Below are positions 1 through 11,220 of a stretch of DNA of 64,000 nucleotides, piece after piece. This DNA comes from Pustulibacterium marinum (lineage in GTDB: Bacteria > Bacteroidota > Bacteroidia > Flavobacteriales > Flavobacteriaceae), in NCBI RefSeq assembly GCF_900116665.1, contig NZ_FPBK01000009.1:1-64000 (forward strand), read 5' to 3'. The notes under the pieces are model-generated. The model made no database searches. It was not told the origin of the DNA and worked only from the letters and a program-made list of their open reading frames with translations. The first letter of the stretch is position 1. Each line of letters opens with the position of its first letter. The translations under genes and the position numbers were made by a program.

Positions 1-285
1 AGCTTGAGAGAAAATTTCACGGGCAGTGATACTTTTAATTGTTCTGGCAATCTTTGTTGGACTGTAGGTTGGAACACTCTGTAACAGAAAATGAACGTGA
101 TTCTTGTCTGAACCTATTTCCAAAAAGTGAATTTCATATCTATCCTCAATTTCGATACAAGTTCTTTTTAATATTCGATCAACTTTTGGACTCAATACCA
201 ATCGACGATACTTCGTTGAACATACCAAATGGTATAATAACAAAGACACATTATGACTTTTATGAAAATGTCTACTTGAGCTCAC
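1..285 (-). CDS. tnpA: IS200/IS605-family Y1 transposase TnpA, N-terminal part, cut by window edge
   Basis: The minus strand reads as the first 95 residues of a small HUH single-strand transposase, open to the first base of the window. Visible motifs are SHNVSLLLYHLVCSTKYRR near the start and the metal-binding HUH motif HVHFLL about 70 residues in, both typical of IS200-type TnpA (normally about 150 residues). The frame has no ATG. GTG at 285 is the chosen start, with TTG at 291 as the alternative, just after in-frame TAG/TAA stops. The catalytic tyrosine would lie outside the window. Whether the copy is active cannot be judged here. Confidence 0.85.
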   Translation of the reverse strand, partial: MSSSRHFHKSHNVSLLLYHLVCSTKYRRLVLSPKVDRILKRTCIEIEDRYEIHFLEIGSDKNHVHFLLQSVPTYSPTKIARTIKSITAREIFSQA

Positions 286-311
286 GCTCAAAGATTACTA
301 TTTTTTTCACG

Positions 312-337
312 CGAGGCAAGCCTCGGGGTATTTACCC
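312..337. repeat. Two adjacent hairpins at the IS200-like element end
   Basis: CGAGGC-AA-GCCTCG (312-325) is followed directly by GGGTA-TT-TACCC (326-337), just upstream of the transposase start. IS200/IS605 elements carry subterminal hairpins that TnpA recognises in single-stranded DNA, so this is probably one end of the element. The exact cleavage site is not determined. Confidence 0.55.
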
Positions 338-352
338 GCCTAGAATAAATAT

Positions 353-390
353 AAAAACCCTTCGATAATAATTTATCGAAGGGTTTTTTA
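353..390. terminator. Hairpin terminator beside the IS200 element
   Basis: AAAACCCTTCGATAA and TTATCGAAGGGTTTTTT form a long stem with A and T runs on both sides, so it could work in either direction. From 391 to 571 I see no gene, only AT-rich spacer. Confidence 0.6.
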
Positions 391-572
391 TTGACTTTCC
401 TTTCTGACAAAAGACAAAATAAATCAACCTATTAAACAGTTAGCATAATGAAACCTTACATAGAAATAATTTTAATCACCCAAATCAACACCAACAATAA
501 GTAAACAACAAACAGAATTGACATCGGTCATTATCAATCAACTCACTAATATTTAGCACTACATAAAGAGCA

Positions 573-607
573 AAAAAAAGCCTCAACTTTTCAGTTGAGG
601 CTTTTTA
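573..607 (-). terminator. Rho-independent terminator of atpD-atpC
   Basis: AAAAGCCTCAACTTTTCAGTTGAGGCTTTTT, a perfect 9-10 bp stem with a T run on the minus strand, lies 25 bp after the atpC stop. Confidence 0.8.
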
Positions 608-631
608 TATGTTAGTAATACAAAGGCTTTA

Positions 632-907
632 TTAGTCAGCCAAAATAATTACTTTATTATCATTCATTTCTATAGTTCCACTATTAATAGGTAAAATTGT
701 AGCGCCATCAGCTTTTGTGAATTTAGCTTTAAACTCCTCTTTAATAGTTACATTTCCTTTTATCTTAATAGTACCTTCTCCCAATAAAGAAACAATAGGA
801 GCGTGATTTTCTAAAATCTGGAACTCTCCGTTAACACCCGGAACAGCAACAGATTCTACGTTTCCGTTGAACAAAGTAGCTTCTGGTGTAACAATTTCTA
901 AAATCAT
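632..907 (-). CDS. atpC: F1Fo ATP synthase epsilon subunit, short form
   Basis: This 91-residue protein matches the N-terminal beta-sandwich domain of the epsilon subunit (MILEIVTPEATLFNGNVESV, then PGVNGEFQILENHAPIVSLLGEG). In the F1 central stalk epsilon couples rotation to catalysis. The C-terminal helical hairpin that inhibits ATPase activity in longer homologues (about 135 residues) is absent; short forms are usual in this phylum. It lies 35 bp after atpD and ends at a strong terminator, so the two form a separate operon rather than part of a full atp operon. Confidence 0.95.
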   Translation of the reverse strand: MILEIVTPEATLFNGNVESVAVPGVNGEFQILENHAPIVSLLGEGTIKIKGNVTIKEEFKAKFTKADGATILPINSGTIEMNDNKVIILAD

Positions 908-942
908 AGTTCTATTTTTTTAAAACAGCTAAATACTGCTTA

Positions 943-2463
<1,521 letters not shown>

Positions 2464-2619
2464 TTATAGTTTAATAAAAACTGTGCTTTTTCAGTCCGCA
2501 AAGATATGTTTTTAAACTTTAAGAATAAACTGCTTAGGAGATTTTTTTGCTTAGTTTTTATATTTTTCTTAACAAAGATAATTTTCTCAGTAAGTTACTC
2601 ATGTAAAGCCTATTAAAGA

Positions 2620-2655
2620 AAAAGCCTTGCTTCATATGAAACAAGGCTTTTGTAT
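2620..2655 (-). terminator. Terminator of the TonB-dependent receptor gene
   Basis: AAAGCCTTGCTTCATATGAAACAAGGCTTTT is a stem-loop flanked by A and T runs, 17 bp after the stop codon of the receptor gene on the minus strand. Confidence 0.75.
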
Positions 2656-2671
2656 TTGTATGTGTTAATAT

Positions 2672-5422
2672 TTATGGCTGAATAGTCCAAGAAAGATAAT
2701 ACATAGAACCTATATACCCGGTACCAATAGCTTGAAAATACTCATGTCCACCAATATTTGTAGCTCCTAGTTTAAACGTAGAGTTTAAGAAATCTACTCC
2801 ATAATTAACCTGTGCATCCACTACATGATATGCAGGAACATTACCATCTGCGAAAGATGCTTGCCAAAAATAAGCATCGCTCCAACGCCAACTAACATTG
2901 AAACCTACATTATCAAATAGCTTTTCATTTCCAAAACTAGCTTTTACTTTATGCTTTGGAGTATTGAAACTTGGTCTAAAATCTGGATCTTCAGATTCAT
3001 CAAAATCAAATCCTGAATAGGTATAATTAACACCTAAATCGTAATTTTTGAAAATTTTCGTTTCTAAACCTGCATTTACACCATACGAATTAATGTTTAC
3101 CGCAGAGTTTGTATAAGCTTGAAAAACTTGATAATCTCCATTCTGAAGTGCCAATAACGATAGCGAATTATCACCAACTTGACCATATAAGGGAACCAAA
3201 ACATTTTCAGTAGAAATAAAGTCTTTATATCTATTGAAATATCCACTAACATCTAAGACTATATCTTTTATTTTACCTCTATAACCAAGTTCAACTGCCG
3301 TTACCTGCTCTGGTTTTACCAACTCTACATCTGCGGCAGTTGGCATTCCTTGATTTACAGAACGCAGAGAAAACGCATTTTCATAAGCATCTCTACCATA
3401 AACTGTAGCTTCTGTTTGCCCAGTTGTAGATTGACCACTTGTACTTAATGTACGGGTTACATTGTATCTATCTAAATTATCTGGTGAAGAACCTACTAAT
3501 ATTGCAGCTCCAGCATCTAAACCAATGTACAAATCTTGTGTAGTTGGATTACGGAAACCTGTTTGCATGGAAGCTCTTATATTATGATTTCTTGATTCTC
3601 CAATAGTATACCCAAGAGATAATCTTGGTGAGAAGAAACCATCAAATAACTGAGATTTATCAAAACGTCCAGAGGCTGTGATCTTTAATCTTTCATCCGC
3701 TAATTTTTTCTGAATTTGCGTGTATGCTCCAAATTCGGAATATGAAATTGGTCCGTCATAATCTGTAAAGATAGTTCCGTTAGAGTTCAAATTGTACTCT
3801 CTAAAAGACCCACCAATTTGAATTTCTGCAAACTTCTCTGTTAAGTGAGAAAAATTATAGTTTGCATCCACATGATGCATTTTGGTTTGATCTTGAAATT
3901 TTGCACCTGTGGCTAAATTTGGATCGTTGATCACCTGATTAAACGCAGTATTATAAGCTTCTGTACCCGGTAGTAATCTTCCTTGATCAGCTGCCTGTCT
4001 TGCCAAATTATGCGCCGTTTGGTAATCCAAAGGATTTCCTGTTCCCATTCCTAATCTTGCTCCAATGTAAGTCTGCGCATATTGTTCAAACCAATTTTGA
4101 TCTGACTTCCAATATCTATTCACATTGATGGCAGCAAAACGCGTATCATAAGAATCTCCAGCATTCTCAGTAGTCATATATCCACGAACAAAGAAATTAT
4201 CATTTCTTACCTCTAGCTTAAATTGTTGCATTAAAAAGTCGTTCAATGAATATCGGTTAGATCCTTGATAAATTGTGTTTCCACTTCCTATCTTATACAC
4301 TCCAATAATTTCAAAATCATCTGCAAACGGCTTGTAATGAACCGCTACATCTCCTTTGAAACTTTGAGCATTGTAATTCATTAAATCTACTTCGTTATAA
4401 CCCGTTCTAGAAACCACGTCAGAACCAATGGTTCCTGTTGGTAATCCAGCCAATTCATCAAAATTAAGTGTAGTAGCTACTTCATCCCCATAAATATTTA
4501 ATCCATTAAAAGCAGGATTAGATCTGTCATACGAAGGATTATTAACATCTGTGTAGTTGGTAGCATACCAATCCGTTCCGCTCAAATAAGAAACAGAACC
4601 TTTTACAGCAAATTTATCACTAAACTTTTTTGCCAAACGCAATCCTAAATCGTAGTATTCATTGGTACCAGCGGCTTTTTGAGACGTAACTCCTCCTTTT
4701 ACATAAGCACTAATTCCCTCATGCTCAAACGGACTTTTTGAACGCATGAATAAAATACCGTTAAAAGCATTAGCCCCGTACAGAGCAGAAGACGCTCCAG
4801 GAAGTAATTCTACGCTTGCCACGTCTAATTCATTCATACCCAATAAATTTCCTAAAACGAAATTCAAAGCAGGTGAAGCATTATCCATCCCGTCTACCAA
4901 CTGCACGAAACGCGTGTTAGCAAAAGTGGCAAAACCTCTGGTATTAACAGATTTAAACGTTAATGAGTTGGTGTTGAGATCTACACCTTTCATATTTTCT
5001 AAACCATCATAAAAAGAAGCAGATGGAGTAGCTTTAATTTGTTGAATCCCCATTCTCTCAACAGATACAGGCGACTCAAAAACACGCTCTGGTGTTCTAG
5101 AAGCAGAAAGCACTATTTCATCTAACTGAGTGTGCTCTTCTTCAAGACTAACAGTAACTTTTTGATTGTTAGTAGAAATTTCTACCACTTGAGCAGTAAA
5201 TCCAATACTAGAAAATACTAAATTAAAAGGAGGATTTTTCTCCGTTTCGAAAATAAAATTACCATCAAAATCGGCTACTACTCCTTCAGACGTTCCTTCG
5301 AGTACAACATTCGCTGAAGGAATTGGTTCATTATCACTATCTACAATAGTACCCGTCACCTTAGTTTGGGAAAAAGAGATAGCAGTGCATAATAATGCAA
5401 TTACACATACTAACTGTTTCAT
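2672..5422 (-). CDS. TonB-dependent outer-membrane receptor with carboxypeptidase-regulatory-like N-terminus
   Basis: This 916-residue protein has a Sec signal (ending about TAISFSQ), a CarboxypepD_reg-like beta-sandwich (about 20-105: VTGTIVDSDNEPIPSANVVL), a TonB plug domain (about 110-225, with LPGASSALYGANAFNGILFM) and a 22-strand-type barrel ending in an aromatic-rich C-terminus (YYLSWTIQP). It would import a ligand across the outer membrane using TonB energy. No SusD partner is adjacent, so it is not a classical SusCD pair; the ligand is unknown. It follows glmS by 92 bp and probably has its own promoter. Confidence 0.9.
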   Translation of the reverse strand: MKQLVCVIALLCTAISFSQTKVTGTIVDSDNEPIPSANVVLEGTSEGVVADFDGNFIFETEKNPPFNLVFSSIGFTAQVVEISTNNQKVTVSLEEEHTQLDEIVLSASRTPERVFESPVSVERMGIQQIKATPSASFYDGLENMKGVDLNTNSLTFKSVNTRGFATFANTRFVQLVDGMDNASPALNFVLGNLLGMNELDVASVELLPGASSALYGANAFNGILFMRSKSPFEHEGISAYVKGGVTSQKAAGTNEYYDLGLRLAKKFSDKFAVKGSVSYLSGTDWYATNYTDVNNPSYDRSNPAFNGLNIYGDEVATTLNFDELAGLPTGTIGSDVVSRTGYNEVDLMNYNAQSFKGDVAVHYKPFADDFEIIGVYKIGSGNTIYQGSNRYSLNDFLMQQFKLEVRNDNFFVRGYMTTENAGDSYDTRFAAINVNRYWKSDQNWFEQYAQTYIGARLGMGTGNPLDYQTAHNLARQAADQGRLLPGTEAYNTAFNQVINDPNLATGAKFQDQTKMHHVDANYNFSHLTEKFAEIQIGGSFREYNLNSNGTIFTDYDGPISYSEFGAYTQIQKKLADERLKITASGRFDKSQLFDGFFSPRLSLGYTIGESRNHNIRASMQTGFRNPTTQDLYIGLDAGAAILVGSSPDNLDRYNVTRTLSTSGQSTTGQTEATVYGRDAYENAFSLRSVNQGMPTAADVELVKPEQVTAVELGYRGKIKDIVLDVSGYFNRYKDFISTENVLVPLYGQVGDNSLSLLALQNGDYQVFQAYTNSAVNINSYGVNAGLETKIFKNYDLGVNYTYSGFDFDESEDPDFRPSFNTPKHKVKASFGNEKLFDNVGFNVSWRWSDAYFWQASFADGNVPAYHVVDAQVNYGVDFLNSTFKLGATNIGGHEYFQAIGTGYIGSMYYLSWTIQP

Positions 5423-5514
5423 GTTTTGGGATATTATTAAATTTTCGGTAGCAATATACGTTTTTTTTCAATTCAACAATAAAACTACCTTAAAATTTAC
5501 AATAACTCAACAAA

Positions 5515-7362
5515 TTATTCCACAGTAACCGATTTAGCTAAATTTCTAGGTTGATCTACATTACACCCTCTCATAACGGCTATATGATATGACAATAACT
5601 GCAATGGAATGGTTGTAATTAATGGTGTAAGTGACTCGGAAGTTTCAGGAACTTCAACTACATAATCAGCCATTTCTTTGATAGTAGTATCACCTTTGGT
5701 CACAATTGCGATAATTCTACCGTTTCTAGACTTGATCTCCTGAATATTACTTACAATTTTATCATAATGCCCCTTTTTGGTCGCAATAACCACAACAGGC
5801 ATGTTTTCATCAATCAAAGCAATAGGACCATGCTTCATTTCTGCAGCAGGATATCCTTCTGCATGAATATAGGATATCTCTTTTAATTTAAGAGCTCCTT
5901 CTAAAGCAACCGGGAAGTTGTAGTTTCTTCCTAAGTACAAACAATTGGAAACCCCTTTATATTTTTCTGAAATCTCTGTTACAATACTATCACTTTTTAA
6001 AACCTCTTCTACTCTATTTGGAATAGATTCTAAGTCAAATAAGAATTTCTTATACTCACTTGTAGACATGGTTCCTTTGGCATTCGCTAAACGCAAAGCC
6101 ATTAAAGTAAGCACTGTAATTTGAGTTGTAAATGCTTTTGTAGACGCAACTCCAATTTCAGGACCTGCATGCGTATAAGCTCCCGCATCGGTTTCTCTAG
6201 CAATAGAAGAACCTACTACATTACAAACACCAAAAACAAAAGCTCCGAAGGATTTTGCCAATTTGATAGCAGCAAGTGTATCTGCAGTTTCTCCAGATTG
6301 CGAAATGGCAATGACAACATCTTCACTACTGATTACAGGGTTTCTATATCTAAATTCAGATGCATATTCTACTTCGACAGGAATTCTGGCAAGATCTTCA
6401 AATAGATATTCTGCAACCAAACCAGCATGCCACGAAGTACCACATGCAACAATGATAATTCTTTTAGCATTCAAAAATTTCTGAAGATTATCTTCTACTC
6501 CAGACATTTTTATGATTCCTTCATTGGAAAGTAATCTTCCTCTAAAAGTATCGAGAATAGCACTAGGCTGCTCATATATTTCCTTAAGCATAAAATGATC
6601 GTAACCATTTTTTTCAATTTGCTCAAGGTTTAATTTTAATTCTTGTGTATTAAAATCAACTAAGGCATCACCTTTGATTTTTCTAACTTTTACATCTCTT
6701 CCAAGACGAATTACAGCCATTTCTTCATCCTCTAGATAAATGGCATTGCTGGTATACTCTATAAAAGGAGAAGCATCTGAAGCAACAAAATATTCGCTTT
6801 CACCAACACCTATTGCCAATGGACTTCCTAGTTTTGCAACAACAAGTTCGTCTGGTTTCTTTTTATCAAAAACGGCAATAGCATATGCCCCAACAACTTC
6901 ATTTAAAGCAACTTGAACTGCCTTTCCTAGTTTTACCCCTTCTATTTTTTGAATTTCTTCAATCAAATTTACCAACACTTCTGTATCGGTATCAGAATAG
7001 AAAGTATATCCTCTCTTAATCAATTCTTTTTTGATAGAAGCATAATTCTCAATAATTCCATTATGGATGATTACCAAATCTCCGGAATTTGAAAAATGTG
7101 GATGTGAATTAACATCGTTTGGAACACCATGAGTAGCCCAACGTGTATGGCCTATTCCCAAAGTTCCTTTGGCATTAATAGTTTCTTCAACTTTTCGCTT
7201 TAACTCTGAAACTTTACCCTTGGTCTTACATAACTGAGTTTCTTCGCCATCAAATATTGCCACTCCGGCACTGTCATAACCTCTATACTCAAGTCTTTCT
7301 AATCCTTTTATTATAATAGGATAGGCTTCTCTATGACCAATGTAACCAACTATTCCACACAT
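5515..7362 (-). CDS. glmS: Glutamine-fructose-6-phosphate aminotransferase (isomerizing)
   Basis: This 615-residue protein makes glucosamine-6-phosphate from fructose-6-phosphate and glutamine, the first step to UDP-GlcNAc. The N-terminal glutaminase domain begins MCGIVGYIG with nucleophile Cys2 and contains the GHTRWATHG motif; two SIS sugar-isomerase domains follow (ACGTSWHAG; SQSGETADT), ending in the typical DQPRNLAKSVTVE tail. It lies 16 bp after the DUF4270 gene, so the two are probably cotranscribed. No glmS ribozyme signature was seen, as expected outside Firmicutes. Confidence 0.98.
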   Translation of the reverse strand: MCGIVGYIGHREAYPIIIKGLERLEYRGYDSAGVAIFDGEETQLCKTKGKVSELKRKVEETINAKGTLGIGHTRWATHGVPNDVNSHPHFSNSGDLVIIHNGIIENYASIKKELIKRGYTFYSDTDTEVLVNLIEEIQKIEGVKLGKAVQVALNEVVGAYAIAVFDKKKPDELVVAKLGSPLAIGVGESEYFVASDASPFIEYTSNAIYLEDEEMAVIRLGRDVKVRKIKGDALVDFNTQELKLNLEQIEKNGYDHFMLKEIYEQPSAILDTFRGRLLSNEGIIKMSGVEDNLQKFLNAKRIIIVACGTSWHAGLVAEYLFEDLARIPVEVEYASEFRYRNPVISSEDVVIAISQSGETADTLAAIKLAKSFGAFVFGVCNVVGSSIARETDAGAYTHAGPEIGVASTKAFTTQITVLTLMALRLANAKGTMSTSEYKKFLFDLESIPNRVEEVLKSDSIVTEISEKYKGVSNCLYLGRNYNFPVALEGALKLKEISYIHAEGYPAAEMKHGPIALIDENMPVVVIATKKGHYDKIVSNIQEIKSRNGRIIAIVTKGDTTIKEMADYVVEVPETSESLTPLITTIPLQLLSYHIAVMRGCNVDQPRNLAKSVTVE

Positions 7363-7378
7363 AAATTCAAAAAAATAA

Positions 7379-9076
7379 CTAGTTGTTTATAGGATTTGTG
7401 TAATACACCTCTAGGCGTAATCTTTTATCTTCAGGAACCGTTTCACTAGTTCCGTAAAGTATAGTACCAAAAGGATTAGTAACCGATGCTGAAGGAATTA
7501 ACTTATCATCCTCAGTAGACGTTTTTGCTGTTAAAACCGTAGTTGTATTTACATTGGAAGTAACTACAATTCCTAATCGCACATTTGTAGAATCACTTTG
7601 AACCAACGTATTCAAATGTTCTGTTAGTCTTATTTTATAGCGTTCGCTATTTCCATCATCATCCTTTTCTACAATACCGCCGTATACATATTTTGAGAAA
7701 TAAGGATTAGACTCATTTGTTGTACCATCAAAAGCATAATCTATCACAGGAGCCGAATCGTCATCTAAACTAAACAAATACAGTCTTGATGGCTCTACAA
7801 CATCCCCATTTTGATCTAATAAATCATGATTAATTGAGAACGTTAAGTTTGCCTCATTAATTAACCAATTTTCTGATTGCATCATTGATACTGCTTCCGG
7901 AGTAGTGATATCATCTTGATCTAAATCAAAATTATTATCAAACATACTCAACTCAACCATACTTCCCTGACCTCCTTTAACATATAAAGCTTCCGGATCT
8001 GTAGATGTATCAAAAGACGGAAAGTTCGAAGAATTGGTTCTTTGAATGATGTTTCCTGCCAATGATAGCTCAAATGAAGATTCTTCAATTGAATACCCTT
8101 CTTCTTCATCAGCATCATATCTACGGTATTCATATTCAATAACTATTTTTGCTTCCGATAAGCTTAATAACATTAACAAATTATCGCTGATATTTGAGGT
8201 ACTGATTACAATTCCTCTAAAGTATTCTTTAAAATTATTATTGTTTTCCAAAGCAGTAGCATCCTCCATATCTAAAATTTTCGTTTGGAAAAAATTAGAA
8301 GTAACATCATCACCAATTGGAAAGTCTAATCGAAGTCTAGGTTCTAACACTTCATCTATTTCTTCAGATTCATCCTCTTCTGTAGTTTCATCATCCACTT
8401 GCATAATCTTGATAGTTTCACTACTAATTTGAAAATCAGTATCATTCACCAAGTTTTCTCCTAAATAATTCTGAAAATCAAGATCCGAAGATGATGAGAA
8501 ATATTTGGCTCCTTCAGTAAAATTACTATCAGGATCGTAGTCTCCTAAATAATATGTAAGCTCATCTACTCTTAATGTAAATTCTTGCTCTTGGTTTCCA
8601 TAAATAGAATCCAAGGTATATGTAGCTACGTCATCATCATCTAAAATTGCAGCACCATCATCGTCTGTTGCAGTAGAACTAAAATATGGGATATCTAAAT
8701 ATACACGCGTAATGGTTTCATGCTCATCAATGGTTGAAGAAAGTGTGTCATCTGCCATTTCCACAGCTTGACTATACGTACCAAAAGTTGGAGAAACCGT
8801 ACCTAATTGCACCTGAGAAACAATATACGATTCTTCTTCCCCAAAAATCGGATTGTTATATTTCCCTAATTGATAAACATCTAAACCGTTTGTTTGAACA
8901 GCATTTAATTTTACATTCCTCGCATGTACCGGGTAAAATGCACGTTCTGCTTCAAAATTTGGGGTTACCCCCGCCAAGTCTAGATTGCTAAATTCTTTTT
9001 CACACGATGTTGCCATCATTATCACCATAACCCCCGCTGCAATGGTGAAAAAAAATCTTTTTGAGTTTTTAAACAT
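7379..9076 (-). CDS. DUF4270 family surface lipoprotein
   Basis: This 565-residue protein has a lipoprotein signal (VMVIMMATSC, lipidation Cys about 25) followed by an acidic N-terminus. The body is rich in Asp/Glu and in beta-strand-like segments, as in the DUF4270 family that sits between glycogen-synthase-like and glmS genes in Flavobacteriaceae. The family function is not established; placement suggests a cell-envelope or exopolysaccharide role. It lies 5 bp after the GT5-like gene and 16 bp before glmS, forming a three-gene operon. Confidence 0.8.
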   Translation of the reverse strand: MFKNSKRFFFTIAAGVMVIMMATSCEKEFSNLDLAGVTPNFEAERAFYPVHARNVKLNAVQTNGLDVYQLGKYNNPIFGEEESYIVSQVQLGTVSPTFGTYSQAVEMADDTLSSTIDEHETITRVYLDIPYFSSTATDDDGAAILDDDDVATYTLDSIYGNQEQEFTLRVDELTYYLGDYDPDSNFTEGAKYFSSSSDLDFQNYLGENLVNDTDFQISSETIKIMQVDDETTEEDESEEIDEVLEPRLRLDFPIGDDVTSNFFQTKILDMEDATALENNNNFKEYFRGIVISTSNISDNLLMLLSLSEAKIVIEYEYRRYDADEEEGYSIEESSFELSLAGNIIQRTNSSNFPSFDTSTDPEALYVKGGQGSMVELSMFDNNFDLDQDDITTPEAVSMMQSENWLINEANLTFSINHDLLDQNGDVVEPSRLYLFSLDDDSAPVIDYAFDGTTNESNPYFSKYVYGGIVEKDDDGNSERYKIRLTEHLNTLVQSDSTNVRLGIVVTSNVNTTTVLTAKTSTEDDKLIPSASVTNPFGTILYGTSETVPEDKRLRLEVYYTNPINN

Positions 9077-9081
9077 ATAAA

Positions 9082-9900
9082 CTATGAAGTTAATTTCAAT
9101 ATTTCCTTATTATAGAATTCCATATAGGCTTCCTCAAATTCATAAATAGGAACAAATGGTAACGTAGGAACGTCTAAAGATGAAATATGTTTTTGAAGTT
9201 CTTCCGGAATATTTTCAGATGCCACAATAACACCGTCTGAATTTGCCGTAGCAACCTTCATTAGATTTGTATAATCTGGAGTTTCTAAAGCAGCTACTTT
9301 TTCTTTCTCAAAACCATCAAACAACACTTTATCCATCATCTTAGTATCTAACGTACCTTCAAACCCTTTGTTGTACACAGAAGTAACAATTTTACTTTCT
9401 GAGAACAATGGTTCATCTTCATAGTATTTTTTAAGATATAATGGAAGTAAAGATGCCATCCAACCATGTACATGGATAATATCTGGCGACCAGTTCAATT
9501 TTTTAACAGTTTCTACAACTCCTTTTGCAAAGAAGATAGCTCTTTCATCGTTATCAGGAAACAAATTTCCTTCTTTATCATTGAAAGTAGCTTTACGCTT
9601 AAAATACTCTTCGTTATCTATAAAATAAACCTGAATACGTTCTTTTGGAATAGAAGCAACCTTAATAATCAACGGCATATCCATATCATTCACCACCAAA
9701 TTCATACCGGATAAGCGTATTACTTCGTGTAGTTGGTGTCTTCTTTCATTAATATTGCCATATCTTGGCATAAATATTCTAATTTGCCCACCTCTATCAT
9801 TCACCATTCTAGGTGCTTCAAAAGACATCAACGATGTTTCATTTTCAGGTAGGTAAGGCATCACTTCAGAGGATACAAACAACACTTTCTTATCAGTCAT
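9082..9900 (-). CDS. Glycogen/starch synthase-like protein, GT5 N-terminal domain only
   Basis: The 272 residues match only the N-terminal Rossmann half of GT5 glycogen synthase: KKVLFVSSEVMPYL at the start and the DIIHVHGWMASLLPLYLK motif about 140 residues in. Full synthases are about 470-500 residues with a second Rossmann half holding the ADP-glucose site, missing here. The usual KxGGL glucan-binding motif is replaced by SFEAPRMVNDRGG. This short form is common in Flavobacteriaceae, so it is probably a stable derivative rather than a broken gene. Whether it still has transferase activity is doubtful. Confidence 0.8.
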   Translation of the reverse strand: MTDKKVLFVSSEVMPYLPENETSLMSFEAPRMVNDRGGQIRIFMPRYGNINERRHQLHEVIRLSGMNLVVNDMDMPLIIKVASIPKERIQVYFIDNEEYFKRKATFNDKEGNLFPDNDERAIFFAKGVVETVKKLNWSPDIIHVHGWMASLLPLYLKKYYEDEPLFSESKIVTSVYNKGFEGTLDTKMMDKVLFDGFEKEKVAALETPDYTNLMKVATANSDGVIVASENIPEELQKHISSLDVPTLPFVPIYEFEEAYMEFYNKEILKLTS

Positions 9901-9978
9901 AAAATCTTTGCTTTAGTTAAAGACTAGCTTTTAAACATGCAAAATTACAAAAATTATGTGTATTTGTCCTAAAATATA

Positions 9979-9986
9979 TAATTTTG
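9979..9986 (+). promoter_or_regulatory. Bacteroidetes -7 promoter element for panC
   Basis: TAATTTTG matches the TAnnTTTG -7 consensus, 20 bp before the panC ATG, in the divergent spacer with the GT5-like gene. No good -33 TTG at the usual distance was found. Confidence 0.45.
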
Positions 9987-10006
9987 CACCGCTTAAAACG
10001 AGAACA

Positions 10007-10855
10007 ATGAGCCTATATAGAGAGAAAGAAAAATTGCAAAATTTCCTTTCTGATCAACATCAAGACCAATTAAAAACAGGCTTGGTACCCACTATGGGAG
10101 CCTTACATGAAGGTCATATTTCCTTAATTCACAAAGCAGTATCCGAAAATGATTTGGTGGTAGTGAGCATTTTTGTGAATCCAACACAATTCAATAATGC
10201 CGATGATCTTGACAAATACCCAAGAACTTTGGAAGCTGATTTAGAAAAAATTAATGCTTTTAATGATAAGGTAATTGTTTATGCTCCAGATGCAAATGAT
10301 GTGTATGATAGCAATGTTGCTGCAACAAACTTTGACTTTGACGGATTAGAATTTGAAATGGAAGGCAAGCACAGAGCCGGGCATTTTGATGGAGTTGGGA
10401 CTATTGTAAAAAAACTGTTTGAAATTGTAAAACCAACCAATGCATACTTTGGTGAGAAAGATTTTCAGCAATTACAGATCATAAAGAAAATGGTAGCTAA
10501 AACACAACTACCTGTAAATGTAATTGGCTGTCCTATTCTTCGAGAAGCAAATGGTTTGGCTATGAGTTCTAGAAATGAAAGGTTATCAAAAGAAATGCGA
10601 CAAAACGCTGCATTCATTTTTAAAACCTTAATGAAAAGTAAAGAAGTTTTTGGTCAAGAATCTATCACTGCAACAAAAGATTGGGTTACCAATCAGTTTG
10701 CAGAAAATCATGATTTTGAATTAGAATATGTAGAAATTGCAGATGAACACACGCTAAAACCTGCAATTGAAAAAACGAAAGAACAAAAATATCGCGCATT
10801 TATCGCCGTTTACACTGATGGTGTAAGACTAATTGATAACATCGCTTTAAATTAA
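10007..10855 (+). CDS. panC: Pantothenate synthetase (pantoate-beta-alanine ligase)
   Basis: This 282-residue protein condenses pantoate and beta-alanine with ATP, the last step of pantothenate (coenzyme A precursor) synthesis. Diagnostic motifs are [16 protein letters not shown] (HxGH nucleotidyl-transfer motif), [17 protein letters not shown] and SSRNERLS (KMSKS-like region). The frame extends upstream to 9956, but ATG at 10007 follows the -7 element and gives the normal N-terminus. panD follows after 13 bp. Confidence 0.97.
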   Translation: MSLYREKEKLQNFLSDQHQDQLKTGLVPTMGALHEGHISLIHKAVSENDLVVVSIFVNPTQFNNADDLDKYPRTLEADLEKINAFNDKVIVYAPDANDVYDSNVAATNFDFDGLEFEMEGKHRAGHFDGVGTIVKKLFEIVKPTNAYFGEKDFQQLQIIKKMVAKTQLPVNVIGCPILREANGLAMSSRNERLSKEMRQNAAFIFKTLMKSKEVFGQESITATKDWVTNQFAENHDFELEYVEIADEHTLKPAIEKTKEQKYRAFIAVYTDGVRLIDNIALN

Positions 10856-10856
10856 T

Positions 10857-10864
10857 TACCTTTG
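10857..10864 (+). promoter_or_regulatory. Possible internal promoter of panD (leaderless)
   Basis: TACCTTTG fits TAnnTTTG exactly and is preceded by TTG at 10833-10835 with a 21 bp spacer. It ends only 4 bp before the panD ATG, so transcription would start at or next to the start codon. Confidence 0.4.
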
Positions 10865-10868
10865 TGTC

Positions 10869-11219
10869 ATGCAAGTACATGTAGTAAAATCGAAAATTCA
10901 CAGAGTAAAGGTTACCGGAGCAGATCTTAATTACATTGGTAGTATTACTATTGATGAAGATTTAATGGAAGCAGCAAATATAATTCAAGGAGAAAAAGTT
11001 CAAATTGTAAATAACAACAATGGTGAACGCCTAGAAACGTATGTAATTCCAGGACCAAGAGGAAGTGGTGAAATCACTTTAAATGGTGCTGCCGCAAGAA
11101 AAGTTGCAAAGGGTGATATTCTTATTCTTATAGCCTATGCTATTATGGATTTTGAAGAAGCCAAAACTTTTAAACCGTCACTCGTTTTCCCTAACGAAGA
11201 GAACAATCTGCTTACGTAG
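10869..11219 (+). CDS. panD: Aspartate 1-decarboxylase proenzyme
   Basis: This 116-residue pyruvoyl enzyme makes beta-alanine from aspartate, the second substrate of PanC. The self-cleavage site YIGSITID (Gly-Ser about 24-25) yields the pyruvoyl group; the downstream segment [17 protein letters not shown] is typical. It forms a pantothenate pair with panC. The start has no obvious ribosome-binding site because a promoter-like element abuts it. Confidence 0.97.
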   Translation: MQVHVVKSKIHRVKVTGADLNYIGSITIDEDLMEAANIIQGEKVQIVNNNNGERLETYVIPGPRGSGEITLNGAAARKVAKGDILILIAYAIMDFEEAKTFKPSLVFPNEENNLLT

Positions 11220-11220
11220 T

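Noticed and set aside
39-368. Plus-strand frame of 109 codons
   Set aside because: It lies over the minus-strand IS200 transposase, whose motifs are unmistakable; it is an antisense shadow.
5515-7362. glmS ribozyme upstream of glmS
   Set aside because: The upstream gene ends 16 bp before the start, leaving no room, and no ribozyme core was seen.
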